From Leminorella grimontii ATCC 33999 = DSM 5078 (GTDB lineage Bacteria > Pseudomonadota > Gammaproteobacteria > Enterobacterales > Enterobacteriaceae): a DNA stretch of 64,000 bases. The notes under the pieces are model-generated. The model had not been told where the DNA came from. It was given only the letters and a program-made list of their open reading frames with translations, and ran no database searches. How positions within the stretch are numbered: the first letter of the stretch is position 1; every line of letters starts with the position of its first letter. This document shows, piece by piece, positions 8,360 through 17,947 of this stretch. Position numbers and translations under genes: made by a program. Where the stretch lies: assembly GCF_000439085.1 (NCBI RefSeq), contig NZ_KE392226.1, positions 75,278 through 139,277 on the forward strand. Direction: 5' to 3'.

Positions 8360-9824
8360 AGGGTGTCCTCAGCGTTTCCCACAGGTGGGCCGTCGCCTGT
8401 GTTCTAAAAGGGGTAAAGGGCAGCATCAGCTGCTCGGCCTGAGCCGCGTTGGGGCGGGCTTCCAACGCGTAGAATCGTACCAGCGCTGCGGCCAAGCCGC
8501 TGTCGCCGACGGGCGCGCTGTCGGCAAAGCCCAGTCCGCGCATCATGGTATAGCGCGCCGTCCAGGGGCCGACGCCCTTGAGCTGACAAAGCGCCTTTTC
8601 TGCCGTTTCGGCAGAGCCGTAGGCCAGCGAATCAAGGTCGAACGAGCCGTCGGTAATAGCGCGAGCCGCGTCAATGAGGTAATTGGCCTTGGCGCGAGAA
8701 AATCGAATGCGGGTTAAGCTTTCGGGGGACAGTACGGCAATGTCGGAAGGGCGAGGGTGGATCCAAAGCCCGTCGTCGGAGGCCTGTCTTCCCGCGAGTT
8801 TGATTAAATCGTGCCTCAGCGCAGCGGCGAAGGTCAGGTTAATCTGCTGGCCGATAATCGCCCACGTCAGCGCCTCAAACGGCGTTGCCGTAAGAGGAAC
8901 GTACAGAACGGGCGTCGCGTCGGCTAGCCGCTTGAGCGTCGGATTTTGCTTTGCGGCAGCGTAAAAGGCGCCTGTATCAGTATGCAGCCCAAGCAGCTTC
9001 ATCACCTGGCGGTGGACCTCCACTCCCAAGTCACTTGCCGACGCCTCTGGGCTCGGGGCCGTTTCCCAACGGCAGTGGGCCTGCCCGTCGCCGATGCGCA
9101 GCGTGACAACCGCCGGGCGATCGTCAAGCCACAGCGCACGGGTAAATACGCCGTTTTCAAACCGTTCTGATAGCCCGCTTTGGTCGCGCAGGTGGTAGCG
9201 CCAGATCCCGTCCGGCGAATAGTCGGTGGGCAGCTTTAGGCTAAACTCATTCGCTCGGCTAAGCGCCCGATAGGTGCTGGGCGTCATGGCCATATGGGCC
9301 AAAAACTGCCGATGAAAGCTTGCCTCGCTGGCGAAGCCGACGGAAAGCCCCACGTTCAAGACGTTTTCAGTCGTTGAGAGCAGCGCATGGCCGGCGGCTC
9401 GTACGCGCTCTTTGCCGATAAGGTCCGCGGGGGAAAGGTGAGCGTGGTGGCGCACCAACTCGTTAAGCTTGGTGCTGCTAACGCCGCACAGCTTCGCCAG
9501 CGCGGCGACGCCTTTGATTTTCGCAGGCTCTGCGCGAAGGCGTTCAAGCATGGCGTCAAACAGCCGAACGTCGGCGTTTTCTCCCCGATAGAACAAGTCG
9601 GGTCGACAGCGTTTGCAGATGCGGAATCCGGCATCAACCGCTTCTCTCTCGTTGGCTAAAAAGCGGATGTTTTTTAACAGCGGTTTTCTCGCCGGGCAGG
9701 AAGGCAGGCAGTATATGCCGGTGGACAGTACGCAGGTCAGAAATTTGCCGTCATAGCTGCGATCGTGCCTCAGGATGGCCTGATACATAAAATCGTCGCT
9801 CCAGCGTAGCGGTGCCTGTTTCAT
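8346..9824 (-). CDS. Ada N-domain / AraC HTH / AlkA glycosylase fusion
   Basis: The 492-residue protein joins three parts. Residues 1-80 are an Ada zinc domain with Cys39, Cys43, Cys70 and Cys73 (TGIYCLPSC and CKRC); Cys39 is the methylphosphotriester acceptor in Ada. Residues about 85-190 are an AraC-type helix-turn-helix (GVAALAKLCGVS, VGFASEASFHRQF). The C-terminal half is an AlkA 3-methyladenine glycosylase with the helix-hairpin-helix LKGVGPWTARYTMMRG and the catalytic Asp in APVGDSG. It can therefore sense methylation, activate genes and excise bases. The ATG at 9824 has a GGGGA box; an upstream ATG at 9875 does not. Confidence 0.88.
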   Translation of the reverse strand: MKQAPLRWSDDFMYQAILRHDRSYDGKFLTCVLSTGIYCLPSCPARKPLLKNIRFLANEREAVDAGFRICKRCRPDLFYRGENADVRLFDAMLERLRAEPAKIKGVAALAKLCGVSSTKLNELVRHHAHLSPADLIGKERVRAAGHALLSTTENVLNVGLSVGFASEASFHRQFLAHMAMTPSTYRALSRANEFSLKLPTDYSPDGIWRYHLRDQSGLSERFENGVFTRALWLDDRPAVVTLRIGDGQAHCRWETAPSPEASASDLGVEVHRQVMKLLGLHTDTGAFYAAAKQNPTLKRLADATPVLYVPLTATPFEALTWAIIGQQINLTFAAALRHDLIKLAGRQASDDGLWIHPRPSDIAVLSPESLTRIRFSRAKANYLIDAARAITDGSFDLDSLAYGSAETAEKALCQLKGVGPWTARYTMMRGLGFADSAPVGDSGLAAALVRFYALEARPNAAQAEQLMLPFTPFRTQATAHLWETLRTPYATE

Positions 9825-10342
9825 CGTCAATCCCCGTCTGCCGCCTATAGCGGCGTTGCCGATTTTTTTCGTCATGGTATCCGTTTTTTAAATCTGAGCA
9901 TAACCAAATGCTGTACGACAGTGTGGCAGCCGGCGGAGGGAAATTCCTCTCATTCATACCGTTAGATATTTATTCTGCCGCTGAGCCGTAGCAGGGGGAA
10001 ACGTTTTGGGGTTTGCCCGCTTACCCGTGCGATTAGCTGATTAAAATGTGAGCATGCCGCTCGATGATTATTGGTTATTTCTGCGGTTTTGTGTGGCTAT
10101 ATCACCTGTATTAGAATTATCTTTAGATGATTATTCTGTGATGGCCGCCGAGGGTTGTTTTTTAACACTGTTATTGTGTTTACTTAGCGCGTCCTGAACG
10201 GCGCTATCGTAAAAAGCGCGTGCGGAATGCCTTTTTCTCCAGACCTTTTTAGGGAAACTTTGCGTCTTTAATCGATGAAAAAGCGTCAATCGCCGTATCC
10301 GATGCGTAGCGAAAAAGATTCATTTTTGCCAAATTCCTTATT
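9825..10342. other. Divergent intergenic region between ada-alkA and brnQ
   Basis: About 520 bases without a convincing gene. It must contain the promoter of the alkylation-repair operon (minus) and of brnQ (plus). I found no clear Ada box by eye. No RNA gene or repeat is visible. Confidence 0.35.
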
Positions 10343-11665
10343 ATGAAACAGTTAAATTCTAGAGATATCATTGCCCTGGGCTTTATGACCTTTGCCCTGT
10401 TTGTCGGCGCTGGGAACATCATTTTTCCACCTATGGTGGGGCTAGAGTCGGGTGAAAACGTTTGGCTTGCCTCCCTTGGCTTTCTGTTAACTGCGGTGGG
10501 TCTTCCCGTCATTACCGTGATCGCGCTGGCGCGTGTCGGCGGAGGCATTGAGTCGTTAAGCGCGCCCATCGGTCAAAAAGCCGGCCTGCTGCTGGCTACG
10601 GTGTGTTATCTGTCCGTCGGGCCGCTGTTCGCTACGCCGCGCACCACCACCGTTTCCTTCGAGCTGGGCATTGCGCCTCTGCTGACGAATAAAGAAAGCC
10701 CGCTTCCTCTATTTATCTATAGCCTCGTTTATTTCTCTTTGGTGATTCTGGTTTCCCTCTATCCGGGCAGGCTGTTGGACACCGTTGGGCGCTTTTTGGC
10801 TCCGCTTAAGATTGTCTCGCTAGCGATTCTGGGCGCGACGGCGTTGATTTGGCCAGCAGGGCACCATCTTCCTGCGCTAGAGGTCTATCAAAATATTCCT
10901 TTTTCCAAAGGGTTCGTTGAGGGCTATCTTACGATGGATACGCTCGGCGCGCTGGTGTTCGGCATTATTATCGTCAACGCCGCCCGTTCTCGCGGCGTAT
11001 CAAGCTCGATGCTGCTGACGCGCTATACGATGATAGCCGGCATTATTGCCGGCATCGGCCTGACGCTGGTTTACCTGAGCCTGTTCAATCTGGGGTCGAG
11101 CAGCGGTTCTCTTGCTGCTAATGCGACCACCGGTGCGGATATCCTTCACGCCTATATACAGTATACGTTCGGCGGTTATGGCAGCCTGTTTCTGGCTATC
11201 ATGATCTTCGTCGCCTGCATGGTGACGGCGATAGGATTGACCTGCGCCTGCGCCGAGTTTTTCTCGAAGCTGCTGCCGCTGTCTTACCGCTCGCTGGTTT
11301 TCATACTGGCTCTCTTCTCTATGGTGGTGTCTAACATGGGGCTTAGCCACCTGATTAAATTTTCTGTTCCCGTGATGACCATCATCTATCCACCCTGTAT
11401 TGCTCTGGTGCTGCTAAGCTTCATCAGCAATCTTTGGAAATGTGAAAGTCGTGTTATGATCCCGGTAATGCTGGTAACATCACTGGTCGGCGTTTTGGAC
11501 GCGATTAAAGGCTCTCCTATGGCGGAGATATTGCCGTCATGGGTTGGAAAACTGCCGGGCGCGAGTCAAGGGCTGGCGTGGCTGGTTCCCATGCTGGTGA
11601 CGCTGGTGATTGCAGGCATCATTGACCGCCTGTGCGCTGCACCGAACAAGACATCCAACGCTTAA
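10343..11665 (+). CDS. brnQ: Branched-chain amino acid:cation symporter
   Basis: The 440-residue inner-membrane protein has about twelve hydrophobic segments and the LIVCS-family signature near the N-terminus ([18 protein letters not shown]), together with [17 protein letters not shown]. BrnQ imports leucine, isoleucine and valine driven by the sodium or proton gradient. It is followed by proY, as in E. coli; phoB and phoR, which precede brnQ in E. coli, are not here. A GC-rich hairpin lies between brnQ and proY. Confidence 0.95.
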   Translation: MKQLNSRDIIALGFMTFALFVGAGNIIFPPMVGLESGENVWLASLGFLLTAVGLPVITVIALARVGGGIESLSAPIGQKAGLLLATVCYLSVGPLFATPRTTTVSFELGIAPLLTNKESPLPLFIYSLVYFSLVILVSLYPGRLLDTVGRFLAPLKIVSLAILGATALIWPAGHHLPALEVYQNIPFSKGFVEGYLTMDTLGALVFGIIIVNAARSRGVSSSMLLTRYTMIAGIIAGIGLTLVYLSLFNLGSSSGSLAANATTGADILHAYIQYTFGGYGSLFLAIMIFVACMVTAIGLTCACAEFFSKLLPLSYRSLVFILALFSMVVSNMGLSHLIKFSVPVMTIIYPPCIALVLLSFISNLWKCESRVMIPVMLVTSLVGVLDAIKGSPMAEILPSWVGKLPGASQGLAWLVPMLVTLVIAGIIDRLCAAPNKTSNA

Positions 11666-11710
11666 CTATCCGGTTAGACTAGCGGGCAAAATGACCCGAT
11701 GCATGAAAAA

Positions 11711-11732
11711 CGCCGCGGCCCTGTCTGCGGCG
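11711..11732 (+). terminator. Hairpin between brnQ and proY (weak terminator or attenuator)
   Basis: CGCCGC and GCGGCG form a 6-bp GC stem with a ten-base loop. There is no proper run of T after it, so it could only partly end transcription or act as a transcript-stabilising structure. Confidence 0.4.
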
Positions 11733-11762
11733 TAATAATGATAAGAGAAGAGTAAACATCGC

Positions 11763-13127
11763 ATGGAAAAACAGACCAACAAGCTTAAACGGGGGCTGAC
11801 CGCCCGCCATATTCGGTTTATGGCGTTAGGTTCTGCCATAGGTACCGGCCTGTTCTACGGGTCAGCAAGCGCAATCAAGATGGCGGGGCCAAGCGTGCTT
11901 TTAGCCTATCTTATTGGCGGTATTTTCGCTTTTATCATTATGCGAGCGCTGGGGGAAATGTCGGTCCATAATCCGCAGGCGGGCTCGTTTTCTCGCTATG
12001 CGCAAGACTACCTGGGGCCCTTGTCCGGCTATTTGACGGGCTGGATGTACTGCTTTGAGATCCTCATCGTCGCTATCGCCGACGTCACGGCGTTCGGCCT
12101 GTACATGAGCTTCTGGTTTCCAACCGTGCCGCTGTGGGTCTGGTGCTTAAGCGTTGTGCTGATTATCGGCGCCATCAACCTGGTGCACGTGAAGGTCTTC
12201 GGCGAGTTTGAGTTTTGGTTGGCCTTTATCAAAGTAGCGACCATCGTCATTATGATTTTGGCTGGGATCGGCATCATCGTCTGGGGCTTTGGCAATCAGG
12301 GCCAGCCGACCGGCATTCACAACCTGTGGACCAACGGCGGGTTCTTTGCCCACGGCGCGCTGGGCATGATCCTGTCGCTGCAGATGGTGATGTTCTCCTA
12401 CGGCGGAATTGAAATCATCGGCATCACCGCCGGTGAAGCGGAAGATCCGAAGAAGACCATTCCCAAAGCGATTAACTCCGTACCGTTCCGTATCCTGCTT
12501 TTCTACGTCGGTACGCTGTTCGTTATTATGTCCATCTTTCCGTGGGATCAGGTGGGTACGCACGGCAGCCCGTTTGTACTGACCTTTGAGAATCTGGGCA
12601 TTACTGCCGCCGCCGGCATTCTGAACTTTGTCGTTATCACCGCATCGCTTTCCGCGATTAACAGCGACGTCTTCGGCGTGGGACGCATGCTGTTCGGGCT
12701 TGCCGAGCAGGGGCATGCGCCGAAGGTGTTTACCAAAGTGAATAAACGCGGTGTGCCATGGGTTACGGTCATCGTGATGATGGTGGGCCTGCTGGTGGCG
12801 GCCTACCTTAACTACATCATTCCGGAAGACGTGTTCGTCGTGATTGCTTCGCTTGCGACCTTTGCAACGGTCTGGGTATGGATAATGATCCTGCTGGCGC
12901 AGATTGGTTTTCGCCGCAAGCTGACGCCGGAACAGGTGGCTAATTTGGAGTTCCCGCTGCGCGGCGGTGCGACGACGTCGGTGATTGCACTGATTTTCCT
13001 GGTGGGCATTATCGTACTTATCGGCTACTTCCCGACGACCCGAGTGTCGCTGTACGTCGGCCTGGCCTGGGTAGCTTTTATGGTGCTAGCCTACTATGTA
13101 AATAAAGCCATCAGGCGCAGTAAGTAG
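11763..13127 (+). CDS. proY: Amino acid permease ProY
   Basis: The 454-residue permease of the APC superfamily has twelve predicted membrane helices and reads almost colinearly with E. coli Pro[71 protein letters not shown]. ProY is described as a cryptic proline permease in enterics; a histidine or proline substrate is possible. It begins about 100 bases after brnQ and ends before a perfect palindromic terminator. malZ, its right-hand neighbour in E. coli, is absent and replaced by the autotransporter array. Confidence 0.92.
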   Translation: MEKQTNKLKRGLTARHIRFMALGSAIGTGLFYGSASAIKMAGPSVLLAYLIGGIFAFIIMRALGEMSVHNPQAGSFSRYAQDYLGPLSGYLTGWMYCFEILIVAIADVTAFGLYMSFWFPTVPLWVWCLSVVLIIGAINLVHVKVFGEFEFWLAFIKVATIVIMILAGIGIIVWGFGNQGQPTGIHNLWTNGGFFAHGALGMILSLQMVMFSYGGIEIIGITAGEAEDPKKTIPKAINSVPFRILLFYVGTLFVIMSIFPWDQVGTHGSPFVLTFENLGITAAAGILNFVVITASLSAINSDVFGVGRMLFGLAEQGHAPKVFTKVNKRGVPWVTVIVMMVGLLVAAYLNYIIPEDVFVVIASLATFATVWVWIMILLAQIGFRRKLTPEQVANLEFPLRGGATTSVIALIFLVGIIVLIGYFPTTRVSLYVGLAWVAFMVLAYYVNKAIRRSK

Positions 13128-13160
13128 CTCAATTGCGTTAATACAGCTCGTAGATGAAAA

Positions 13161-13195
13161 TTAAGTCGGCCAATATTGGCCGACTTAATTGTTTT
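13161..13195 (+). terminator. Terminator of proY
   Basis: A perfect 28-base palindrome, with arms TTAAGTCGGCCAAT and ATTGGCCGACTTAA (13161-13188), is followed by TTGTTTT. Confidence 0.85.
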
Positions 13196-13823
13196 AGAGA
13201 CCGTTCTATTACGATATACCCTATCCTTTTAGCATATTTTCCTTTCTTTTTATCTTCTTTACCATTCAAAAAACTCTTGCCTTATTTCTCCTTAATTATC
13301 TGTTTTTGACCATATTTTTTGCTTTTGTCTCATGGTGAATGATTTTTTTGGAATTTAATTCTGTAAAATATTTAATTTTCGATCTAAATTTGGACATTAA
13401 AAATTAAAATTTGATCTTAATGATCGTACAAATATCGTGTAATATGTCCGCCGCTCAATTTTCTATTTTTTTAATAAGGGTTTTTTTACCTCATTTGAAA
13501 TAGTTAAACCGTTGGCTAAATACAAAAGTAACCGATTAAACAATGGGTTACTTTGTTTCGGTGGTTGTTGGAAGTATAAGGGAGGAGTGGCTTAGGGAAG
13601 AGGTTAAGCGATCGGTAACTACTGTAAATAAATATACCTAGATTGGGATGAATAACTCTCAAAGGGTGGTCGTTCGCCTTTTTTAGGGATTAATATTCAA
13701 ACAGGGATGAATGTTAGAGCCGTTAGGCACATTTAACACTGATTTTTTATTTCTTGTCTAAGTCTTTCCTGTCTCGCCACCGTGATGTGTTTTCTGCTTC
13801 ATTAGTGATGAGAGATACGGAAT
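13196..13823 (+). promoter_or_regulatory. Long leader region of autotransporter 1
   Basis: This gene-free AT-rich stretch of about 630 bases precedes autotransporter 1. It holds GATCTTAATGATCG at 13413-13426, a GGG-T7 tract at 13478-13487, a purine-rich box at 13575-13604 (GGAGGAGTGGCTTAGGGAAG) and, close to the start, TTCATTAGTGATGAGAGATACGGAAT. Matching elements occur in the same order before the other two autotransporters, which points to a common regulator or a conserved untranslated leader. Confidence 0.45.
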
Positions 13824-16800
13824 ATGAATAGAAATTACAATATTGTTTGGAACGCCGCTCGCAGCATGCACGTAGTGGCTTCTGAGCTGGCCTGTGGAGA
13901 TAGTCGGATACCGAGTCGGGTTCGTGCCGCAGGCGTCGCTGTGGGTTTGGTTTTATCCGGAATGGGCTATGCGAGCGCCGCAGAAGTCGGCCCGCAGAGC
14001 GGCGCCAGCGTTGCATTGCAAAACGGCGATACCGTTACGGTAACGACGGGCGGAACGGGCATTAACAGTACGGTGACCGGGGGCAGCGGCCTGCGAATCG
14101 ATGGAAAGGCGACCATTAACGTTTCCGGCGACTCTGGCTCCAGCGGCGTGAAGCTTGATAACTCTGCGAGCAACGAGCTAGGCGTCGGCACGGAAATTCA
14201 CGTCACGGATACCGGAACCTCAACCAGCGCTTCAACGACCGGTCTCTATATTGATAAAAATAACGCCGGAACCCACGTTAATGCTGACGGGCTTGTGGTT
14301 GACGTGAGTGCGGCTAAAAGCGCCTACGGCATCTTTAGCGTTGGCAGTGGAGACGCTATCTCTCTGGGTAAAGGGAGCTCTATTACCGCAAAATCAGACA
14401 CCAGCATTGCCCGCGGCGTTTATCTGAGTAATAGCAACGGCAGTTTTAGCATTGACGGCGGTTTTATCCGGGCCGAGACGGCGGCGGCCGATCAGGCTAC
14501 CGGGCTTAGCGCGGAGTTTTCAGATCGCGCTGATATTACGCTGGGAAAAGGTACCCGAATTGAGGCTGAAAGCGCACTCGGCTCAAGTACGGGTGTTGCA
14601 ATGGGCTCAAACGGCACGCTTACCGGTGAAGGCGTTGAGGTTAGCGTTAAGGGTGCCAATACAACCTACGGCGTAACGGTCGGCTCAGGCAGTACCGTTG
14701 ACTTCGGCAAAGGTAGCTCAATTAACATGCAGGGCAACGCCAGCTATTCCACTGGCATTTATACTGGCGGAACAAATTCGTCTTTTATTGCTGACGGCAT
14801 CAGCCTCAACATGGAAACAACGCGTACCGGTAGTTCTACCGGACGTGGCATTGAAGTTTACGGAGAAGGCGCCAGCGTGGATTTAGGGAGCGGTAGTACC
14901 GTTTCCGTACATGGCTACACGGCCGGGGGCGGGATCACCTTAACCGGTCGGGATTCTGGATATGCCCCCGTTTCTTTTAAGGCCGATAGGCTAACGGTAG
15001 ACGTAACGGGTAAGGGCGTCAATGGCATTCAGGTTGACGGCGGAACGATGGATCTCGGTTCCGGCAGCAGTGTCAGCGCTAACGGAACGGTAGAGACTAT
15101 CTGGGTGACCGACGGTGAGCTAAAGGCAAAAGAGCTTACCGTTAAGACGGCGCAGTCGACAGGCATTCTCGCCCAAGGCGGGACGGTAACGATCGGCGAG
15201 GGCAGCGTTATCGATGGCAGGATCGTCGGCGCGTCGGGGTCTACCAACGGCATCGCGGCCGGATATAAGGGATTTGGTAATGAAACGGCCACGGTCAACT
15301 TTAACGGCACCGAACAGAATCGAAACACCATCTATGGTATGAACGGCTACGGCGCATCCTCCCAGTTTGCGGGGCAAACGGTCAATATCTCCAATACGGA
15401 CATCGTTATGGGCGGTACATCGCGCTCATACGGCCTGTGGGCCATCGGCAACTACAGCTTTACGCAGGCGGGAGTCATCAACGCTAAAAACGTAGCGATA
15501 GACATGACCAGCCTTGGCGCGAACGGTTATGGCGTCGTTGTTCAGCAGGGCGGTATCGTTAATCTGACAGGCGATACGACGATAAAAACCGACGGCGGCG
15601 TAGCGATTTGGAACCCGCGCGTTGGCAGCTCCAGCGATCCCGATGTGGTTTATCAGGGCGGTACGATTACCGGTACCGGAAAAATGGACATTACCGGCGA
15701 TATCGTCAACAGCGGCTGGGGAACTATCGATCTTACCATGGACGCGGGGTCTCTATTTACCGGTGCGACCTCTGTCAATGCCGCATTAGGCGATGATTCA
15801 ACTCTGAATCTGGCATTGGAGAACCGGGCCCAGTGGACGATGACCAGCAGCTCCAGCCTGAGTAACCTGACCAACGGGGGCAGCATCGTCAGCGGCGGCG
15901 CTACGCCGGGCAGCACGCTTTCCGTCAGCGGCGACTACGTCGGTAACGGCGGTACTCTGACGCTCAATACTCAACTGGACGGCGACGACTCGCTGACCGA
16001 CAGGCTGGTGGTCAACGGCAATACGTCGGGCACAACGACGCTGATGGTCAACAACGTTGGCGGTCAGGGCGCGTTAACGACCAACGGCATCGAAGTGGTG
16101 AACGTCAGCGGCAGTTCCGACGGCGAGTTTACTCAGGGTAATCGCCTGCAGGCCGGATTATTTGAATATCGCCTGTACAAAGATGGTGCCAACTGGTACC
16201 TGCGCTCATTGGCCGTCGATCCGACGCCCACCCCCGATCCCGATATCGATCCTGATGTCGATCCCGTCACTCCGCAGTACCGCCCAGACATCGGCGCCTT
16301 TGTCGGCAACCAGGCGATGATGAAGAACCTGCAAATGCAGACGCTGTACGATCGCGAAGGCAGCCAGTACCAGTCGAAGGACGGTGCGGTGTGGATGCGC
16401 TTTAAAGCGGGTATGGCGGACTCCACGGCGGCGAACGGTAACGTGGATATCGACAACCACTACTCGCAAATCCAGCTGGGAGGCGATCTTGCTGCGTGGC
16501 GCCTGAGCGAGCAGAGCCTGAACGTGGGCGTGATGGGCAGCTACGTCAAGGCGGATACCGACAGTAAGGGCAACCGCGGTGCGGACGGCAGCCGGTTCTC
16601 GGCCACCGGCAGCGTTGACGGCTACAACCTGGGCGTTTACGCCACCTGGTTTGCCAATGCGCAAAGCCATCAGGGCCTGTACGTAGACAGCTGGTATCAG
16701 TACGGCATGTACGACAACACGGTGAGCAACGCTGGGCTGAGTTCGGCCAATTATGACTCGACGGCCAACGCGGTGTCGCTGGAAACCGGCTATCGCCACG

Positions 16801-17213
16801 ACGTTGCTATCGGGGAAGGCAGAACGCTGAGCCTGATCCCGCAGGCGCAGATAGTATGGCAAAACTACCGAGCCGATGCGGTAAACGTCGACGGCACGCG
16901 GGTTGACGGCCAGAACGGCGACGGTTGGACCTCGCGCCTAGGCTTGAGAGTGACGGGCAAGATGGACAAAGGCCAGAACGTTATTCAGCCGTTCCTGGAG
17001 GCCAACTGGCTGCACAGCACCGATGATGTATCGGTCTCGTACGACGGCGCCAGCGTGAAGCAGGATCTGCCGGCGGACAGGGCAGAGCTTAAGGCGGGCA
17101 TCCAGGCCAACTTTGGCTCACAGTGGAGCGTAGCGGCGCAGGCCGTCGGCCAGAAGGGCAGCCACGGCTACGGCGACGCGAGCTTTGGGCTGAACGTGCG
17201 CTATAGCTGGTAA
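13824..17213 (+). CDS. Autotransporter 1 (type Va, pertactin-like)
   Basis: The 1129-residue protein begins with an extended signal peptide region (MNRNYNIVWNAARSMHVVAS) and a hydrophobic core, with cleavage predicted after SAA at 53. The passenger (about 54-797) is predicted to form a beta-helix and contains a degenerate LG-x-GS-x-I repeat every 55-60 residues. An Asp/Pro-rich linker at about 798-815 leads to a 314-residue C-terminal translocation domain (from QYRPDIGAFVGNQAMMKNLQ) ending in the outer-membrane signature YSW. It should be surface-exposed, probably an adhesin. It lacks the 115-residue IDADS module present in the two downstream paralogues. Confidence 0.9.
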   Translation: MNRNYNIVWNAARSMHVVASELACGDSRIPSRVRAAGVAVGLVLSGMGYASAAEVGPQSGASVALQNGDTVTVTTGGTGINSTVTGGSGLRIDGKATINVSGDSGSSGVKLDNSASNELGVGTEIHVTDTGTSTSASTTGLYIDKNNAGTHVNADGLVVDVSAAKSAYGIFSVGSGDAISLGKGSSITAKSDTSIARGVYLSNSNGSFSIDGGFIRAETAAADQATGLSAEFSDRADITLGKGTRIEAESALGSSTGVAMGSNGTLTGEGVEVSVKGANTTYGVTVGSGSTVDFGKGSSINMQGNASYSTGIYTGGTNSSFIADGISLNMETTRTGSSTGRGIEVYGEGASVDLGSGSTVSVHGYTAGGGITLTGRDSGYAPVSFKADRLTVDVTGKGVNGIQVDGGTMDLGSGSSVSANGTVETIWVTDGELKAKELTVKTAQSTGILAQGGTVTIGEGSVIDGRIVGASGSTNGIAAGYKGFGNETATVNFNGTEQNRNTIYGMNGYGASSQFAGQTVNISNTDIVMGGTSRSYGLWAIGNYSFTQAGVINAKNVAIDMTSLGANGYGVVVQQGGIVNLTGDTTIKTDGGVAIWNPRVGSSSDPDVVYQGGTITGTGKMDITGDIVNSGWGTIDLTMDAGSLFTGATSVNAALGDDSTLNLALENRAQWTMTSSSSLSNLTNGGSIVSGGATPGSTLSVSGDYVGNGGTLTLNTQLDGDDSLTDRLVVNGNTSGTTTLMVNNVGGQGALTTNGIEVVNVSGSSDGEFTQGNRLQAGLFEYRLYKDGANWYLRSLAVDPTPTPDPDIDPDVDPVTPQYRPDIGAFVGNQAMMKNLQMQTLYDREGSQYQSKDGAVWMRFKAGMADSTAANGNVDIDNHYSQIQLGGDLAAWRLSEQSLNVGVMGSYVKADTDSKGNRGADGSRFSATGSVDGYNLGVYATWFANAQSHQGLYVDSWYQYGMYDNTVSNAGLSSANYDSTANAVSLETGYRHDVAIGEGRTLSLIPQAQIVWQNYRADAVNVDGTRVDGQNGDGWTSRLGLRVTGKMDKGQNVIQPFLEANWLHSTDDVSVSYDGASVKQDLPADRAELKAGIQANFGSQWSVAAQAVGQKGSHGYGDASFGLNVRYSW

Positions 17214-17232
17214 GTCAAAGTTGTAATAACAC

Positions 17233-17265
17233 GCTAAGGCCGGTAATTCCGGCCTTAGCCTTTTT
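17233..17265 (+). terminator. Terminator of autotransporter 1
   Basis: An 11-bp perfect stem GCTAAGGCCGG / CCGGCCTTAGC with a TAATT loop is followed by CTTTTT. Confidence 0.9.
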
Positions 17266-17947
17266 GAGAACCATATTACTCCGAGGCTACATAAAGGTTT
17301 TTAAATATTAGGCTAATGTATTTATCCTTAGGGGGCGCTCTAGCTATTTATAAATAGAATTTTTCCCTATGTAGGCTGCAAAAATTGTATGTAGCCATAG
17401 GGTTATTTGCGTTTATTTTATTGCTAATAATTTCACTGACTTAATTTATTCTAATTTGTTGAAAATAATTTCATATCCTGGTTGGTATCTGTAATTAATT
17501 TGACATACATCAAGTGGAGCATTATCGCTGTCTGAGTGTGTTATTTTAAATCTTAATTTTCTGTTTATTCGATTTTTTTAACTGTAAAAAAGTGATTTAG
17601 ATCTTAATTATCGTTTGTTTTTTGTTTAAAATAAGATATCGCAACTCTTATTTTATTTGTTAAGGGTTGTTTTTTTATCAGGATGTTATTGTTTTCTCTA
17701 TTTAATGAATAGAGGGGGAGCTTAGGGATGAGGCACTGGAAATAGTATTATAATAGACTTAAGGTCTATGTTTGGACTTTCAATCCTATTCTTTCAGAAC
17801 GTGAAAATAGCCCATAAAAAGCCAGATAAGAATGACGGCATATTTCTGCTCATTGAGTTTTTATCACTCACCTAAACGCTCTCAAAAACTTAAGCGTAAT
17901 CGCATTCAACGCGATTTTTGTTTTACCTAATGAAAGATGCTTGTCAT
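17266..17947 (+). promoter_or_regulatory. Long leader region of autotransporter 2
   Basis: About 680 AT-rich bases without a gene. It repeats the elements seen before autotransporter 1: AGATCTTAATTATCG at 17599-17613, an AAGGG plus T-rich tract at 17661-17677 and the purine-rich box GGGGGAGCTTAGGGATGAGG at about 17713-17733, roughly 230 bases before the start codon. Confidence 0.45.

Noticed and set aside
17918-17947. Upstream TTG start for autotransporter 2
   Set aside because: It would add ten residues before the conserved extended signal peptide start shared by all three paralogues.
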